A DNA stretch of 64,000 nucleotides from contig NZ_QPES01000001.1 in assembly GCF_009455685.1 (NCBI RefSeq), forward strand, positions 2,542,001-2,606,000, read 5' to 3'. Shown in pieces: positions 25,382 to 33,682 of the stretch. The translations under genes were made by a program, and so were the position numbers. Origin of the DNA: Paraburkholderia hayleyella (lineage in GTDB: Bacteria > Pseudomonadota > Gammaproteobacteria > Burkholderiales > Burkholderiaceae). Under the pieces are notes generated by a model. The model was not told where the DNA came from. It made no database searches and saw only the letters and a list, made by a program, of their open reading frames with translations. Position 1 is the first letter of the stretch. Every line of letters begins with the position of its first letter.

Positions 25382-25999
25382 TTATTTAGTTTTAACCAGC
25401 GTGCTTGTATCGATATGATCGAATGATTTCCCATATATCCGCAACCTGGTTTTTTGCGTATATTTCACAGTTTTATCAGAAATATCAAAACTAATTGAAA
25501 AATCCTTGGTTTTAGCATTTTTCGACATATATCTGGATTCAGCTACCCCTTGAGGTCCGGATTGCAAAACCATTTTATCCCCCGCCTTACCTTCCGCCAC
25601 AATACAAACAGCCCTTGGGATACAAAAAGAGTCATAAACCATTTGATTTTTTTTGTCGTAGATTAAATAACCTCTCTGGTCATGAAATTTTTTCTTGTCT
25701 TTTTTTCTAAATGCCTCCTGTTTGAAATACATCGCAACCAGATACTGGTCACTTGCATTGGTTGCATCCGCGGCTGGCTCAAAAGTCCATACTTCATCAT
25801 AGGGCTCGACTGCGGAACCCCCTTTGCCAACGTTCGAACCCGTTTGTCCTGGCGCCAAATCCACGCCGCCAGAATCCACTACTTTCCAGGTTCCAGCCAG
25901 TTTAGCTAGCGGGCCAAAGTCCATGCCATTAATTACCGTCTCTTGTGCAGAAGCTGCGCTTGATAATGCAAGGACCATGCAAGCAATAATTTTATTCAT
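25382..25999 (-). CDS. Secreted hypothetical protein, possible lipocalin/FABP-like barrel
   Basis: This 205-residue protein has a Sec signal peptide (MNKIIACMVLALSSAASA, cleaved before QETV). The mature part has PLAKLAGTWKVVDSGG near the start, an architecture like lipocalin or heme-binding beta-barrel proteins that open with a GTW motif, then YDEVWTFEP and a long beta-rich region. Two Cys in SFCIPRAVCIV may pair. Base composition is much more AT-rich than the flanking core, in line with acquisition. I cannot assign a specific function; ligand binding in the periplasm is a guess. Confidence 0.65.
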   Translation of the reverse strand: MNKIIACMVLALSSAASAQETVINGMDFGPLAKLAGTWKVVDSGGVDLAPGQTGSNVGKGGSAVEPYDEVWTFEPAADATNASDQYLVAMYFKQEAFRKKDKKKFHDQRGYLIYDKKNQMVYDSFCIPRAVCIVAEGKAGDKMVLQSGPQGVAESRYMSKNAKTKDFSISFDISDKTVKYTQKTRLRIYGKSFDHIDTSTLVKTK

Positions 26000-26402
26000 A
26001 AGCGATGAACCTCATTTGTTGTCACTGATTGAAGCACCCGGCAGCAAGAGGGTGGAAAAATCAGGCCAGCAAGTCAGCCACTTCAATGTGACAGGTTAAT
26101 TTTTAAAAACACGTTCCATTAATGCCCAATCTCATCAGGCCGATTGTCGGCCTGCCTTCCAAAAAGCCGGATAAAACTATCACAATCCGAACCCCGTTTA
26201 GTCACTTCCAATCGAAATACTCTTTATTTATTAACTGGAACTGGGATTATTCGTGGATTTAACTTAAGTTATTTTCAAATAATTAAGATTTTTCTTGATC
26301 GGAGATTGTCTCGCTTAGAACCTCTCGCTTAGAACCTATAACCCGGCTCCGCGAACGGCAAGCTGATCGCCTTAATCGCCCTGATCGCCCTGGCCGGCAG
26401 AC
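26000..26402. other. AT-rich 403-base gap with small repeats, no gene
   Basis: No coding sequence is supported. It contains an eight-base hairpin (26136-26154, arms CAGGCCGA) and a perfect tandem duplication of a 14-mer, CTCGCTTAGAACCT, at 26310-26337. The composition resembles the adjacent secreted-protein gene rather than the phage lysis genes. Confidence 0.6.
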
Positions 26403-27224
26403 TCATGCCGCCGCCGCATCCACACGTGGGTAGTGTGGGGCGACGTATTTCAGATACGCCTGCGCCAGCTTCGCGTCGTACAGGTTTCTCGCGTAGTTCG
26501 GGCCGTTATAAAGCTTGGCAAACTGAATCCACTTGCGGCTTTTCAGGGCCGCTAGCAGGGAGGAATCCGCCGCGATGAAGCGCACGAAGGCATCGAGCTG
26601 GGCGCTCTCATTGCTCTCCATGTGGGCGACGAAGTCATCGGCGCTGGCGTAACCGAGGCGCTGCCAGTGGTGGCCCATTATCTGAAATGCGCCCCAGCTC
26701 GACGATTCCCATGCCGCAACGGGGTCGATCCGCTCGGCGCGGGTGAGACGCGTGTATTCGGCGGCCCCCCCCTGGTAGCCCCCGACCTTCTGCGAAACGA
26801 TATTGGGCAGTTGCACGGCAAGCGGCGCAGGGTCGATGCCATGGTTTTCGAGCCGCTGCCAGAACTTGTGACGCTCAAAAAGAATGACGGGCCGCCCATC
26901 GGGCAAGAAACCGCTACCGCGCGATTCGACTTCATTCACCGCCCGGATGCAGGCAACCGGCACACCCAGCGCATCTGCCGCCTCAATCAGATCGGCGTCG
27001 CGCAGATGCTTGCGATCACGCTGCCCGTTCGCTAGCGTGGCATAGGTTTTGGGTCCGGCTATGCCGTCGACGACAAGCCCGGCACAACGTTGAAGCGCGG
27101 CAACCGCTAATTCCGTCTCATCGTCATAGAGGTAATTCACCGTCACCGGCTGGCCCGCACGAATCAACCGATGCTGCAACAGGCCCACGTCATCACCGCA
27201 ATCGCCACGTCGATGTATTTTCAT
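26403..27224 (-). CDS. Phage endolysin, N-acetylmuramidase (DUF3380) with peptidoglycan-binding domain
   Basis: This 273-residue protein has an N-terminal PG_binding_1 module (about 1-70: GDDVGLLQHRL, AVAALQRCAGLVVDGIAGP), followed by a DUF3380-type N-acetylmuramidase domain (about 80-265). The catalytic Glu lies in RAVNEVESRGSGFL, with downstream motifs FERHKFW, WGAFQIMGHHW and IQFAKLYNGPNY. It has no signal peptide, so export would need a holin, which lies just upstream. It degrades peptidoglycan at the end of phage growth. It is the last gene of the lysis cassette. Confidence 0.9.
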   Translation of the reverse strand: MKIHRRGDCGDDVGLLQHRLIRAGQPVTVNYLYDDETELAVAALQRCAGLVVDGIAGPKTYATLANGQRDRKHLRDADLIEAADALGVPVACIRAVNEVESRGSGFLPDGRPVILFERHKFWQRLENHGIDPAPLAVQLPNIVSQKVGGYQGGAAEYTRLTRAERIDPVAAWESSSWGAFQIMGHHWQRLGYASADDFVAHMESNESAQLDAFVRFIAADSSLLAALKSRKWIQFAKLYNGPNYARNLYDAKLAQAYLKYVAPHYPRVDAAAA

Positions 27225-27227
27225 GAT

Positions 27228-27494
27228 TCACCTGTTCTCCAGCAGGCAGGCGATATTGCCTCGCACCCGCGAAACGAAAAACGCCAGTAACACAGCGCAG
27301 CCTGCCTCAAACAGGCCGACTGACTGGGCATGAATCACCGCGTCGATCACCGCTCCGCCCATCACGGCGACCAGGATCCATGCAATCCATGACACATGCG
27401 GACGGTATCGCGCCCCGTGCTTGCGGTACGTCACCACGCGAACGATGACGATAAGGTAGGCCACCACGGCGATAAGCGAAAACACGATTGACAT
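27228..27494 (-). CDS. Phage holin-like membrane protein (three-segment type)
   Basis: This 88-residue protein has three hydrophobic stretches (about 2-20, 35-55, 58-75) separated by basic loops such as RVVTYRKHGARYRPH. Size and topology fit phage holins of the 3TM type in P2-like Burkholderia phages. It would make inner-membrane holes that release the endolysin encoded three bases downstream. It is tightly packed between the other holin-like gene and the endolysin. Confidence 0.75.
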   Translation of the reverse strand: MSIVFSLIAVVAYLIVIVRVVTYRKHGARYRPHVSWIAWILVAVMGGAVIDAVIHAQSVGLFEAGCAVLLAFFVSRVRGNIACLLENR

Positions 27495-27496
27495 GT

Positions 27497-27841
27497 TTAA
27501 CCTCTCTTTTTGAACATCGATAACAGATCGAGTGTTTTCACGCGCTCGAGCAGCTGCAACGTGACAGCAATCACCAGCGCAGCCGCAAAAAACGCGGCAA
27601 CACCCGTCGATCCGATTGGAGTCTGGTTCACGATTTCCCCAGCCGCGACATATCCCATGACGAAGGAAATCAGCATGTGCACAACACGGGTGAAAATGCC
27701 GAGATCTTTCGACGTAACAACAACGAGCGCCGCTCCTGCGAACGCGCCAATCAAGGCGTTGCCGTCCACGCCAGGTGCCAGGCGGGCCATGCCAACAGTC
27801 AGTTTGGAGATGATCAGTGCAGTCGTATTGGGTTCAGCCAT
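27497..27841 (-). CDS. Phage holin-like membrane protein (second)
   Basis: This 114-residue protein has about three hydrophobic helices (25-45, 55-72, 80-98) and a basic tail ending MFKKRG. The ATG at 27841 has a GGAGAG site at good spacing. It resembles the putative holin found between tail protein X and the 3TM holin in P2-like phages. Two holin-like proteins in a row often act as holin and regulator (antiholin), which is inference here. Confidence 0.75.
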   Translation of the reverse strand: MAEPNTTALIISKLTVGMARLAPGVDGNALIGAFAGAALVVVTSKDLGIFTRVVHMLISFVMGYVAAGEIVNQTPIGSTGVAAFFAAALVIAVTLQLLERVKTLDLLSMFKKRG

Positions 27842-27906
27842 TTGACGGCTCTCCTTTTATTAATCGAAAGTTGTAATAGCGCGTCGTAGTTTCGATTTGC
27901 GCCGGA

Positions 27907-28067
27907 TCAGGCCAGAAGCTGGACAAGCAGGATGCCGGCCGGCAAAAAAACATCATGGGTGGCGCTCCCGCCTTCGCTTCGAGACAGCCCTCTGAACCAT
28001 CCATGCGGCCGTAGTACTGCCAGCACAGTGAATCAATCGTGTCGTTTTGCTGGGCAAGGAGGATCAT
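27907..28067 (-). pseudogene. Phage tail protein X (P2 gpX-like), frameshifted
   Basis: The start MILLAQQNDTIDSLCWQYYG matches the gpX LysM-like baseplate-hub protein of P2-type phages. After GRMDG the reading frame departs from the family. A run of seven A on the plus strand (27944-27950) marks the likely slip: one more base there would restore an ending LPAGILLVQLLA and a stop at 27907. As read, the original frame instead runs on to 27834. It is the only tail gene left of the phage and is probably inactive. Confidence 0.6.
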
Positions 28068-28436
28068 GTCCGGTTACCTTGGATCAGCTCAATATTCGGG
28101 CGTGACATTCCGCCTATATCGCTCAACGCCCGTAGCGTACGTAGCGTACGTATGGCACCCGAGCCGGGGGATCGTCAGCGCAAAGGTTTCAGGTTATAAA
28201 TCGCTCGTCGATTCGGGCCAGGTGGACTCGTTTTCCGCCGGTTGTCGAAGTGGCCATATAGGCCAGCGTTACATATCTGTTCTTTTTTTAGTCGTCGCGC
28301 TATACCACCCACGCATGGCTCACCACAGTCATGGCGTCTATCACGGATCACCCCGATCCTCCGAGTGTCACAATATCCCCCTTCGGAGGGTCCAACCAGA
28401 TTGGCCCCCTGCACAGTCCACCTTCCTCCAGCGCCT
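28068..28436. other. 369-base junction between phage remnant and core (apaH)
   Basis: No gene is supported. It holds a double 9-bp repeat TAGCGTACG near 28135-28152. At 28301-28313 it holds CTATACCACCCAC, which differs by one base from the 3' end of tRNA-Val (CTGTACCACCCAC), a possible worn attachment site. The apaH promoter must lie in its right part. Confidence 0.5.
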
Positions 28437-29291
28437 ATGAACCTTCCTCTCCCGCCCTCCTCCACGCCGCTCGCATTCGGCGATCTGCACGGTTGCCGGG
28501 CTTCGTTTCAGCAACTCCTTGCCAAAGCCGCGCCTTCCAGCGACACGCCGTTATGGTTCTCAGGCGATATCGTCAATCGCGGACCGCAATCGCTCGTCAT
28601 GCTGCGCGACCTGATGGCCTTGGGTGAACGGGCGGTGGCGATTCTCGGCAATCATGATTTGCATTTGCTTTCGGTTGCGGCGGGCATTCGGCGCGCACGA
28701 AAAGGCGACACGCTTGACGACATTCTCAATGCGCCCGATGCCGCCGATCTGCTGCACTGGGTCCGGCACCGGCCCATCGCCCATTTCGCTCATGACATGT
28801 TGCTGGTACATGCGGGTGTGCTGCCGCAGTGGGATGTCTCGCTCACGCTGGAACTGGCCGATGAGCTTGAGCGCGCGTTGCGCGCGCCGGACTGGAAAGA
28901 AACCCTGGCGGGCTTGTACGGCAATACACCCAATCAGTGGAACCCGCATCTGAAAGGAATCGAGCGGCTGCGCCTGACGTGCACCGCCCTTACGCGGATG
29001 CGTTTTTGCACGGCCGAGGGGGTACTCGATTTCACCACGAGCGGTGGGCTTGATGCCACGCCGCCAGGCTGTGTTCCATGGTTTGACGTGCCTCACCGCA
29101 AAACAGCCAGCACGACGGTGGTATTCGGGCACTGGGCCGCGCTTGGGCTGACCTTGCGCGACAACCTGGTTGGGCTGGATTCAGGCTGTGTCTGGGGCAA
29201 TCGGCTCTCTGCCGTGCGGCTGGCATCCCGGCCTGCGGAGCGGCAACTCACCCAGGTCAATTGCCCGGGCTGCGGCCCGTCCAGCGCCTAA
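28437..29291 (+). CDS. apaH: ApaH, bis(5'-nucleosyl)-tetraphosphatase (symmetrical)
   Basis: The protein is 284 residues from MNLPLPPSSTPLAFGDLHGC. Calcineurin-type phosphoesterase motifs are GDLHG, GDIVNRGPQS, GNHDLHLL, then LLVHAGVLPQWD and the C-terminal GHWAALGL. It hydrolyses diadenosine tetraphosphate to two ADP. A 65-codon in-frame extension upstream lies in the phage/core junction and is rejected. Length agrees with the enteric enzyme (about 280 residues). Confidence 0.95.
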   Translation: MNLPLPPSSTPLAFGDLHGCRASFQQLLAKAAPSSDTPLWFSGDIVNRGPQSLVMLRDLMALGERAVAILGNHDLHLLSVAAGIRRARKGDTLDDILNAPDAADLLHWVRHRPIAHFAHDMLLVHAGVLPQWDVSLTLELADELERALRAPDWKETLAGLYGNTPNQWNPHLKGIERLRLTCTALTRMRFCTAEGVLDFTTSGGLDATPPGCVPWFDVPHRKTASTTVVFGHWAALGLTLRDNLVGLDSGCVWGNRLSAVRLASRPAERQLTQVNCPGCGPSSA

Positions 29292-29327
29292 GCGCCGTAA
29301 CCGGGGCTCTATGAGCCGACTCCGCAG

Positions 29328-30161
29328 TTAGTCCTGCGTCTCGTACCTCGCCAATAGCGCAGGAGAAAGCGCGGCGGCGGGGACATGAACCGGCTCGTCC
29401 ATGGCCGGCAACGCATTGTTCTGCTTGCGTTGCTGCAAGGCGCACAAGGCGCTGCCCACCGCCGCCTGCGCGCGCTGTGCCAATTGCCGCCGGTTCGTGC
29501 CCGCATCGAGTGGCTGACCAATATGCAGATGGGCGGTCAGCGGCCCCTGACGCAAGATCGCATCAAGAGAAGCCGCCAGCGACATCTCGCCGATATACGC
29601 CGGTGCGGCCGATTGCCGGCCAGCGGCATCCTCATACATCAGGCACACCGGCTGCACCGGACAGGCGGCTGAAACAGCAGCCTGCAACAGATTGGCGTGA
29701 AACGGCAGGAGCGCCGTCCCAGAAGATGTGGTGCCTTCGGGAAACAAACACATGCGCTCGCCTGCCGTCAGCCGCTCCGCCAGTTCATGCATGATGCGCC
29801 GGGCGTCCCTGCGGTTTTCACGCTGGATAAACACCGTACCCACCCGCTGCGCCAACCAGCCGACGAGCGGCCAGTGACGGACCTCGGCTTTCGAGACAAA
29901 CGGTGTCGGACGCCATGCGTTGATGACGGAGATATCCATCCACGACACGTGATTGCTGACCATCAGCACGCCCTGATCGATGCGGGCAGCGTCGTGATGC
30001 ACCACGAGACGGATGCCGCATAGTCGCAATACATCGCGCGACCAGGCCTGATTCAGCGCGTCCTGCCTTGCCGCGCTAGCTCGCGGAAAACGCACTGTCA
30101 CCAGCCAGTAGCCCTTGGCCAGGTGGAGCATCAGCCGCGCCTTGCGCCATGCGAGTTTCAT
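29328..30161 (-). CDS. PlsC-like 1-acylglycerol-3-phosphate acyltransferase
   Basis: This 277-residue protein has an N-terminal membrane-associated helix, the acyltransferase motif I NHVSWMD (HX4D) near residue 69, motif III FPEGTTSSG near residue 142, and PVQPVCLMYED as motif IV. It transfers a second acyl chain to lysophosphatidic acid, or a similar lyso-lipid, at the inner membrane. It is the last gene of the run yqgE-ruvX-pyrR-pyrB-pyrC, 42 bases behind pyrC. Several PlsC paralogues exist in Burkholderia, so the exact substrate is open. Confidence 0.88.
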   Translation of the reverse strand: MKLAWRKARLMLHLAKGYWLVTVRFPRASAARQDALNQAWSRDVLRLCGIRLVVHHDAARIDQGVLMVSNHVSWMDISVINAWRPTPFVSKAEVRHWPLVGWLAQRVGTVFIQRENRRDARRIMHELAERLTAGERMCLFPEGTTSSGTALLPFHANLLQAAVSAACPVQPVCLMYEDAAGRQSAAPAYIGEMSLAASLDAILRQGPLTAHLHIGQPLDAGTNRRQLAQRAQAAVGSALCALQQRKQNNALPAMDEPVHVPAAALSPALLARYETQD

Positions 30162-30203
30162 GGTTTCATGGAATGAGGTGAGGCAAAAAAATGAGGCAAT
30201 GCC

Positions 30204-31481
30204 TTAGCGCTGCTCGAACGCGATGTGGCCTGCGACGATCGTCGCGCGCACCCGGGCGGGCAGTTCGTAGCCCAGAAATGGCGTATTGCGTCCCTGGCTT
30301 TTCAACATGCGCGGCTCGACGCGCCAGTGGGCATCGCGGTCGAACAGGCACAAATCGGCGGACGCGCCGCACGCGATGCGCCCGGCAGGAAGCTTCAGCA
30401 CATCCGCTGCCGCCGCGCTCACCCGGTTCAGCGCCTGCGCCAGCGGAATCCCCGCTTCATTGGCCCACTTCACCGTCAGCGACAAAAACAGCTCAAGCCC
30501 CGTCGCACCCGGCGTTGCCTCATCGAAGGGCAGCAGTTTTTCATCGTCATCGACCGGAGTGTGATCGGAGCAGATCGCGTCGATCGTGCCGTCAAGCAGC
30601 CCCGCGCGGATCGCTTCGCGGTCGCGCTGCCCGCGCAAGGGCGGATCCAGCCGGTATTGCGCGTCGAAATAACCTATATCGAGGTCGATCAGATGAATGT
30701 GATTCACCGTCACGTCACAGCTCACCGGCAAGCCTTCGGCTTTCGCCTCGCGCATCAGCGCAACGCCTGCCGCGGACGACACATGCGCCAGATGCACGCG
30801 GGCGCCGGTCACTCGCACCAGCTCGAAAAGGGTATGCAAGGCGATGGTTTCCGCCGCAACCGGCACACCCGAAAGCCCCATGCGCGATGCCAGCGCCCCG
30901 CTCGCGGCCACCCCGCCACGCGCCAGCCAGGCATCTTGCGGACGCAGCCAGACGGTGTAGCCGTAAGTGCTGGCATATTGCAGCGCACGCAGCAGTACCT
31001 GCGTGTCGAACACCGGCACATCCGCCTGGGAAAACCCGATGCAGCCCGCTTCGGTCAATTCGACCATCTCAGTGATGGTTTGCCCTTTAAGGCCCACCGT
31101 CAGCGCGCCCAGCGGATAAACATGCGCCTGGTTCAGGTTGCGCGCACGAAACTTGAGCATCTCGACCAGACCGGGCTCGTCAAGCACCGGATCGGTATCG
31201 GGCGGACACACGAGACTCGTCACGCCCCCCGCGAGCGCCGCGGCCATCTCCGACTCGAGCGTTGCCTTGTGCTCAGAGCCAGGTTCGCGCAGCCGCGCCG
31301 ACAAATCGACGAGGCCAGGAGCTATGGACAAACCACGGGCATCGAGCGTTTTCGTGGCATGGAAATCAGCGGGGGCTGCGCCCAGCGCGATGATTTTGCC
31401 TGCGGCAATAAACACGTCCTGCTGTTGCTCGATTCCCGCGACTGGGTCGATCAGCGTGCCACCCTGGATATGAATCTTCAT
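30204..31481 (-). CDS. pyrC: Dihydroorotase-like PyrC' lacking the zinc-binding His motif
   Basis: This 425-residue amidohydrolase-fold protein looks like a type I dihydroorotase but reads APGLVDLSARLREPG where catalytic enzymes have a DxHxH zinc site before LREPG. The lost His residues argue against catalysis. In pseudomonads a pyrB-linked PyrC' of this kind is needed to hold the aspartate transcarbamoylase dodecamer together. It lies behind pyrB on the same strand. Three 8-base repeats (ATTTCTGC) occur 12-35 bases before its start codon. An active PyrC is expected elsewhere in the genome. Confidence 0.88.
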   Translation of the reverse strand: MKIHIQGGTLIDPVAGIEQQQDVFIAAGKIIALGAAPADFHATKTLDARGLSIAPGLVDLSARLREPGSEHKATLESEMAAALAGGVTSLVCPPDTDPVLDEPGLVEMLKFRARNLNQAHVYPLGALTVGLKGQTITEMVELTEAGCIGFSQADVPVFDTQVLLRALQYASTYGYTVWLRPQDAWLARGGVAASGALASRMGLSGVPVAAETIALHTLFELVRVTGARVHLAHVSSAAGVALMREAKAEGLPVSCDVTVNHIHLIDLDIGYFDAQYRLDPPLRGQRDREAIRAGLLDGTIDAICSDHTPVDDDEKLLPFDEATPGATGLELFLSLTVKWANEAGIPLAQALNRVSAAAADVLKLPAGRIACGASADLCLFDRDAHWRVEPRMLKSQGRNTPFLGYELPARVRATIVAGHIAFEQR

Positions 31482-31492
31482 ACGCTGCCTTT

Positions 31493-31516
31493 ATTTCTGC
31501 ATTTCTGCATTTCTGC
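31493..31516 (+). repeat. Triple 8-bp tandem repeat upstream of pyrC
   Basis: Three perfect copies of ATTTCTGC lie in the pyrB-pyrC gap, directly in front of the pyrC ribosome-binding region (GCAGAAAT on the transcribed strand). Confidence 0.85.
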
Positions 31517-31621
31517 GTTGGCCCTTCGCGTGCATGTTCCGCGACCGGCGTATGCGTGTTGCAATGCGTGCGCCGCGGTGCAACACGGTGATGAATCAAT
31601 CAATCGTTCATTCAACGTGTA

Positions 31622-32644
31622 TTAATCGTTAGCGCCGGCGACGATCCCCATCACCGCCATCCGCACCGCGATACCGAAGGTCACCTGGTTCAGGATCACC
31701 GATTGCGGGCCATCCGCAACGTGCGAATCAATTTCGACGCCGCGGTTCATGGGCCCCGGATGCATCACGATGGCATCGGGTTTGGCCAGTGCAAGCCGCT
31801 CCGGCGTCAGCCCCCAGGTCTTGAAATACTCCTGCGCCGAGGGCAGCAATGCGCCACTCATGCGCTCGTTTTGCAGGCGCAACATGATAATCACGTCAAC
31901 ATCACGCAGCCCTTCATCGAGATTATGAAAGACACGCACGCCCATCTGCTCGATGCCGCCCGGCAGCAGGGTGCGCGGCCCGATGGCTCGCACCTCGGGC
32001 ACGCCAAGCGTGGTGAGCGCATGGATATCCGAACGCGCGACACGCGAATGCAGGATGTCGCCGACGATCGCCACTCGCAGACGGGTGAAATCACGCTTGT
32101 AATGACGGATCGTGTACATGTCGAGCAACCCCTGGGTGGGGTGTGCATGGCGGCCGTCGCCCGCGTTGATCACATGCACATGCGGCGCGCAATGTTCCGC
32201 GATCAGATAAGGAGCGCCACTTGAGGCATGCCGCACAACAAACAGGTCGGCATGCATCGCGGAAAGATTGTTGATCGTGTCGAGCAGGGATTCCCCCTTA
32301 CTGGCCGACGATGCATTGATATTCAGATTGATCACATCCGCCGAGAGCCGCTTGGCGGCGATCTCGAAGGTTGTGCGGGTTCGTGTGGAATTTTCGAAAA
32401 AGAGATTGAAGACCGATTTGCCGCGCAACAGCGGCACCTTCTTCACCTCGCGGTCGGTCACGCTGACAAACTGTTCGGCCGTATCGAGAATGTGGTTCAC
32501 GATGGCGCGCGGCAAGCCCTCGATCGACAGCAGATGCTTCAACTCGCCGTTTTTCGTGAGTTGCGGATGCCCCTTCAGGAAGCCGTAGCGAAAACGCTCC
32601 ACTGGCGTAGCGCTGCCCGATGGGCCTGGGGTATCAATGTTCAT
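31622..32644 (-). CDS. pyrB: PyrB, aspartate carbamoyltransferase catalytic subunit
   Basis: This 340-residue enzyme condenses carbamoyl phosphate and aspartate, the committed pyrimidine step. The carbamoyl-phosphate loop is FFENSTRTRTTFE; other signature parts are ASSASKGESLLDT, GDGRHAHPTQGLLD and VMHPGPMNRGVEI. The N-terminal extension of ~35 residues compared with the enteric enzyme is typical of class A ATCase, which assembles with the PyrC-like protein encoded next. It lies 71 bases behind pyrR. Confidence 0.96.
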   Translation of the reverse strand: MNIDTPGPSGSATPVERFRYGFLKGHPQLTKNGELKHLLSIEGLPRAIVNHILDTAEQFVSVTDREVKKVPLLRGKSVFNLFFENSTRTRTTFEIAAKRLSADVINLNINASSASKGESLLDTINNLSAMHADLFVVRHASSGAPYLIAEHCAPHVHVINAGDGRHAHPTQGLLDMYTIRHYKRDFTRLRVAIVGDILHSRVARSDIHALTTLGVPEVRAIGPRTLLPGGIEQMGVRVFHNLDEGLRDVDVIIMLRLQNERMSGALLPSAQEYFKTWGLTPERLALAKPDAIVMHPGPMNRGVEIDSHVADGPQSVILNQVTFGIAVRMAVMGIVAGAND

Positions 32645-32715
32645 GGTGTACCTGGTTCAAACGTGGCGGTTCATCGTGGTGCGTCTGGCACCCCGGAAAC
32701 AACAGGATTCAAGCC

Positions 32716-33255
32716 TCAGACGCTAGCCGTGCTGGCTGAGCCCATGTCAGTGTCAGTGCTGGCTTCAGTGCGAAACGAGAAATGCTGGCTGCTATCGCGG
32801 GCGAGAACCAGCGTCTGGCCCTCCGGCACCGTCACCACACCGCCGACAAAACGCGCCGCCACGGGCAGCTCGCGCCCGCCACGATCGGCCAGCACGGCCA
32901 GCTCAACCGAGGCGGGCCTGCCGTAGTCGTATAGCTCGTTGAGCGCGGCGCGCACGGTACGGCCGGTAGACAGCACGTCGTCCACCAGAATGATGTGGCA
33001 GTTCTCGATGGCGAACGGCAGCGCCGTTGGGCTCGCCTGGGCATGCAGGCCTTTTTGCGCGTAATCGTCACGATGCAAGGCCACGTTGACCACGCCAAAT
33101 GCAGGGCGTTTCAGGTCATGCGCGAGGCGTTCGGCGAGCCATGCCCCGCCGCTGTAAATCCCTACAAGCGCCACTTCGCCAGAGGAGTGGGCCAGCGCGG
33201 CGCGAATCTGCTCAAGCAGAACGCGATAAAGCGCTTCGGCGTCAATGGAATTCAT
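32716..33255 (-). CDS. pyrR: PyrR-family phosphoribosyltransferase / pyrimidine operon regulator
   Basis: The protein is 179 residues from MNSIDAEALYRVLLEQ; upstream in-frame codons overlap ruvX and are rejected. The PRPP-binding motif is HIILVDDVLSTGRTVRAA. PyrR proteins bind UMP/PRPP and act as uracil phosphoribosyltransferases. In Gram-positives they control attenuation, but that RNA-binding role is unproven in betaproteobacteria and no anti-terminator is evident in the pyrR-pyrB gap. It overlaps ruvX by 14 bases. Confidence 0.92.
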   Translation of the reverse strand: MNSIDAEALYRVLLEQIRAALAHSSGEVALVGIYSGGAWLAERLAHDLKRPAFGVVNVALHRDDYAQKGLHAQASPTALPFAIENCHIILVDDVLSTGRTVRAALNELYDYGRPASVELAVLADRGGRELPVAARFVGGVVTVPEGQTLVLARDSSQHFSFRTEASTDTDMGSASTASV

Positions 33256-33682
33256 GATCGTCGGAAAGTTTGTCCAGATATTGCTGAAGAATAATGCTGG
33301 CGGCCTCGGCGTCGAGCATGTCCGCCCGGCCAATGCCCGCGCGGATGCCGGCTTGCGCCTCGACCGACGAGTAGCGTTCGTCGATCCATATCACCGGCAG
33401 GCTGAAACGGCCATTGAGCTGATTGCCAAAGCGCCGCGCCAGTTGCGTCATGGCATGCGGCGCGCCATCGGGATGCAGCGGCAACCCGACCACGAGCGCA
33501 TTGGGTTTCCATTCGTCGATGAGCTTGCCTACCGCTTCGAAACGATATTCGCGGCTGCGATTGTGCAAGACGGCAAGAGGGCGGGCACGGCGGGTCAGCG
33601 TATTGCCGAGCGCCACACCGATACGTTTTTCGCCATAGTCGAACGCAAGCAGCGTGGCCTCGCGTCCACCCGCATGGATCAT
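33242..33682 (-). CDS. ruvX: RuvX/YqgF, Holliday-junction-resolvase-like RNase H-fold nuclease
   Basis: This 146-residue protein has the RNase H-like start LLAFDYGEKRIGVALG with the first catalytic Asp, the middle NALVVGLPLHPDG, and the C-terminal IWIDERYSSVEAQ containing the DER motif. YqgF proteins process the 5' end of 16S pre-rRNA. The start overlaps the yqgE stop by four bases (ATGA), and the yqgE-yqgF pairing is conserved in proteobacteria. Confidence 0.94.
   Translation of the reverse strand: MIHAGGREATLLAFDYGEKRIGVALGNTLTRRARPLAVLHNRSREYRFEAVGKLIDEWKPNALVVGLPLHPDGAPHAMTQLARRFGNQLNGRFSLPVIWIDERYSSVEAQAGIRAGIGRADMLDAEAASIILQQYLDKLSDDHEFH

Noticed and set aside
28242..28436. 65-residue N-terminal extension of ApaH
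   Set aside because: Lies in the phage/core junction, and the metallophosphatase motifs begin right after the downstream ATG.
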